Origin: Rhodobacteraceae bacterium M382
Lineage (GTDB): Bacteria; Pseudomonadota; Alphaproteobacteria; Rhodobacterales; Rhodobacteraceae
Assembly: GCA_025141015.1 (NCBI GenBank)
Contig: CP081098.1
Span: 3,602,501-3,666,500, forward strand
Reading direction: 5' to 3'
Length of the DNA stretch: 64,000 nucleotides
A program made the position numbers and the translations under genes. Shown piece by piece: positions 61,916 through 64,000 of this stretch (its first letter is position 1; each line of letters begins with the position of its first letter). The notes under the pieces were generated by a model, which worked only from the letters and a program-made list of their open reading frames with translations, did not search any database and was not told the origin of the DNA.

Positions 61916-62347
61916 TTAGCCGCTGGCTGAGCGTTCCGTGCACCCACTGAAAGCTTGGGCAATGGACCGGGAGTTGCCGATGATATCGACGCTGTTGGAC
62001 CAGCCAGAATAGGTCGCGCCATCCTTTGGCGGTTGGAAACCAAATCGCACTGAGACAAAGTTCGGCTTGGATATGCTGGGAGACGGGCTTTGTAATACAT
62101 AAATCTTCTGAGTGGCGTCATTTGAAAAAACACCCCGCGCATAGAGCGATGCACCGCACCAATAGATGGCATTCTCCGAGAAATCGGCAATGACTTCGAA
62201 TGTGTTGTCTGACAGCCGGTACGCTTCATAGCGGCTTTCATTTCCCGCCAACGCAATCTGAGCAGGAAACAGTGTCATGAATAATGCCAACGTCAGGCGG
62301 TTTGCCGAGGTCCATTTCTGAGGCATGGTGTGCATCTCCCTTTTCAT
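61916..62347 (-). CDS. Small secreted protein of unknown function
   Basis: 143 residues from the ATG at 62347 (MKREMHTMPQ) or 62326. Signal peptide (LTLALFMTLFPAQIALAGNE). YRLSDNTFEVIADFSENAIY, WCGASLYARGV and a final Cys (FSGCTERS) suggest one disulfide. I recall similar proteins as conserved hypotheticals in roseobacters. Divergent from the sigma factor gene. Confidence 0.65.
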   Translation of the reverse strand: MKREMHTMPQKWTSANRLTLALFMTLFPAQIALAGNESRYEAYRLSDNTFEVIADFSENAIYWCGASLYARGVFSNDATQKIYVLQSPSPSISKPNFVSVRFGFQPPKDGATYSGWSNSVDIIGNSRSIAQAFSGCTERSASG

Positions 62348-62475
62348 CGAATACGCACGCACCGCCTTTTTGGATCAATCCAACCTGTTCAAAACATACA
62401 TGCACCTGTTCGGTGCCTCAAATCGCGGCCAGTGGCCTGATCGTGCGTCTTTGTTCAAAACAATCGAATTTTTTC

Positions 62476-62505
62476 TGATCCGACTTCACCAAGCGGACGT
62501 AATAG
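62476..62505 (+). promoter_or_regulatory. RpoE-type (ECF) promoter upstream of sigma/ChrR
   Basis: TGATCC (62476-62481), an 18-base spacer, and TAATAG (62500-62505). TGATCC is the -35 motif of the singlet-oxygen sigma factor RpoE in Rhodobacter. Implies autoregulation. It also makes the longest sigma start (62510) unlikely since the transcript would begin about there. Confidence 0.6.
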
Positions 62506-62560
62506 AGCTATGATTACTCTTAGCGCTGATAAACTCTGCACTCGACCGTCGCATGTCGAG

Positions 62561-63142
62561 ATGTTCTTAGGGGATGGTAAATCTTTGTCGCAAGAGAATA
62601 CGGAGTTATCAGACCAAACGGCCTGGATGCTTGCGGTTCGGGACCGACGGGACAAAGACGCCTTTGCGGCGTTGTTTGACTACTTTGCGCCGCGCCTGAA
62701 GGGCTTCATCATGCGCAAAGGCACATCGTCGGCACAGGCCGAAGAAATTGTTCAGGATGTCATGCTCACAGTTTGGCGCAAGGCCGCGATGTTTGACCCA
62801 CATCGCGCTCAGGTGTCGGCATGGGTCTATCAGATCGCCCGGAATCGACACATCGACATCCGGCGTAAGGAAAACCGCCCCGTACCCGAAGAGTTGTACG
62901 AAGATCCGGGAACTGAGCCGGATGCCAGCCAGATCCTGGCCATTGATCAGGAAGCCAGCCATCTGAAACAGGCACTGGCGCAACTGAGCGCGGATCAACG
63001 AGAAATTGTCGAAAAGGCCTATCTGGGCGAGTTGACACATCAACAGATCAGCGAACAGACCGGGCTTCCTTTGGGCACTATCAAATCACGAATACGTCTC
63101 GGGCTGGAACGCCTGAGGCGCGAATTGAAGGGACTGCGATAA
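62561..63142 (+). CDS. rpoE: ECF sigma factor (RpoE-like, ChrR-linked)
   Basis: 193 residues from the ATG at 62561; 62510 (longest) and TTG 62585 (after AGGGGATGG) are alternatives. Sigma-2 region (AFAALFDYFAPRLKGFIMRK, VQDVMLTVWRKAAMFDPHRA, QVSAWVYQIARNRHIDIRRK) and sigma-4 (LGELTHQQISEQTGLPLGTI, then KSRIRLGLERLRRELKGL). Followed with no gap by a ChrR gene, the standard pair that answers singlet oxygen and organic peroxides in photosynthetic and marine alphaproteobacteria. Confidence 0.9.
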   Translation: MFLGDGKSLSQENTELSDQTAWMLAVRDRRDKDAFAALFDYFAPRLKGFIMRKGTSSAQAEEIVQDVMLTVWRKAAMFDPHRAQVSAWVYQIARNRHIDIRRKENRPVPEELYEDPGTEPDASQILAIDQEASHLKQALAQLSADQREIVEKAYLGELTHQQISEQTGLPLGTIKSRIRLGLERLRRELKGLR

Positions 63143-63778
63143 ATGTCCGCAATCACTCACCATGTCCCCGACGCAATGCTGGCAGCCTATGCTGCCGGAT
63201 CCCTGCCCTATGCCTATTCGGTTGTTGTCGCGAGCCATGTTTCGCTGTGCGATCAGTGCCGTACGGCGCTGGGAGCGCATCAAACCGTCGGAGGCCTTGT
63301 GCTCGAAGGGTGCGACACCATTGATGTCTCCAGCCGTCTTAAAACGGATGTTCTGGCGATGTTGGATAAGCCCTATACACCAGAGCCTGTTTACGACCGC
63401 GCGGGCGTATACCCAGGACCGGTCGTCGAAGCCCTGCGTGGCACATCCCCCCGCTGGAAGACACTGGGGATGGGGGTGCGTCAGAGCATCCTGTCTGCCG
63501 ATCGTGAAGGATCGGTTCGATTGTTGTCGATCCCGCCTGGACAGGCCGTACCGGATCACAGCCATAATGGTCTGGAACTGACCCTGGTGCTCCAGGGTAG
63601 CTTTAGCGATGAAACCGGTCGCTTTGGCGTGGGGGATCTGGAAATCGGAGACGAAACCCTGCATCACACACCAACAGCAGATGCTGGTGAGGCCTGCATT
63701 TGCCTTGCAGCAACGGATGCACCACTGCGGTTCAACGCTTTCATGCCGCGCCTTTTGCAGCCCTTCTTCAAAATCTGA
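63143..63778 (+). CDS. chrR: ChrR-type anti-sigma factor
   Basis: 211 residues starting directly after the sigma stop. N-terminal zinc anti-sigma domain (SHVSLCDQCRTALGAHQ, HxxxCxxC), C-terminal cupin (VRLLSIPPGQAVPDHSHNGL with metal His, LVLQGSFSDETGRFGVGDLE). The cupin is needed for the singlet-oxygen response in Rhodobacter. Sequesters the sigma factor until damaged. Confidence 0.92.
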   Translation: MSAITHHVPDAMLAAYAAGSLPYAYSVVVASHVSLCDQCRTALGAHQTVGGLVLEGCDTIDVSSRLKTDVLAMLDKPYTPEPVYDRAGVYPGPVVEALRGTSPRWKTLGMGVRQSILSADREGSVRLLSIPPGQAVPDHSHNGLELTLVLQGSFSDETGRFGVGDLEIGDETLHHTPTADAGEACICLAATDAPLRFNAFMPRLLQPFFKI

Positions 63779-64000
63779 GTTCGCTAGCTGCAGCCACGAA
63801 ACACAGGAGCGGAACCACCGCCGCTCTCTGAGACGGCGCGGGCATTGGGGGCCTGTGCTGAGGTGTTCTGGCAAATGACGTGCGCGCCGTTAACCCGCGC
63901 ATATCTGTCCTGCAGGTCAGAGTTCAGGACGTAAATGGGTCAGGCACCCCGATATACGATCCAGTCAGGAAGCACTCCATATAGCTTCAGCACCCAGGAG
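63779..64000. other. Window end, no gene seen
   Basis: About 220 bases. Nothing supported; likely downstream spacer. Confidence 0.3.

Overview
The window looks like a chromosome segment of a marine Rhodobacteraceae (roseobacter-group) alphaproteobacterium. This is inferred from protein style (lambda-type prophage genes typical of that family, TRAP transporters, ECF sigma/ChrR pair, DUF1636, DUF3489 and DUF7220), high GC with GANTC clusters, and an initiator-tRNA fragment of the alphaproteobacterial type. Most of it is accessory DNA in several layers.

1-16.9 kb is the right part of a lambda-like prophage, running mostly right to left. It has a tyrosine integrase at 15.6-16.85 kb, an early block of small DNA-metabolism genes (HTH/excisionase-like, VRR-NUC nuclease, replication-type HTH protein), and a packaging and head block (TerS, TerL, gpW-like, portal, S49 head protease) that leaves the window on the left. 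Between the early and packaging blocks sits a two-gene insert, an AAA ATPase followed by a cytoplasmic subtilisin-type (S8) protease, with its own terminator, next to a ParB-domain DNA methyltransferase and hairpins built on GANTC sites. This is the best candidate for an undescribed (anti-phage) system.

17.2-21.1 kb is a mercury and organomercury resistance operon: merR divergent from merT-merP-small membrane gene-merF-merA-merB, with a clear MerR-type promoter (19-bp spacer, dyad between -35 and -10). 21.65-25.2 kb is a cobalamin-riboswitch-controlled operon: a DUF1636 cysteine protein and an ABC importer of the FecBCD/BtuFCD type.

25.77-48.3 kb is an island framed by 59-bp direct repeats that carry the last bases of tRNA-fMet plus its terminator. 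At the left end these overlap the C-terminal codons of a (frameshifted) large serine recombinase, and at the right end a decayed copy of the same recombinase. The island carries an adk relic, a universal stress protein, a complete malonate uptake and catabolism operon (TRAP transporter, malonyl-CoA decarboxylase, malonyl-CoA synthetase, GntR regulator), a secreted trypsin-like protease, an AraC/sulfatase pair, a TetR/MAPEG pair with two palindromic operators, a porin, a TetR/metallo-beta-lactamase pair and a HupE-type membrane protein with an unknown partner. A structured repeat of about 50-100 bp occurs four times between 35.2 and 40.5 kb.

48.2-50.8 kb is a scrap zone of integrase and other relics with one intact small tyrosine recombinase. 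50.8-54.3 kb holds a GlxA-type regulator divergent from a berberine-bridge-type FAD oxidase and a homocysteine S-methyltransferase. 54.6-60.05 kb is a minus-strand group of a SAM-cyclase-AAA-TPR signalling protein, a DUF4242 protein and a second FAD oxidase. The window ends with a beta-barrel protein, a small secreted protein and an RpoE/ChrR-type sigma/anti-sigma pair preceded by a TGATCC-type promoter. No CRISPR array, rRNA operon or complete tRNA was seen.
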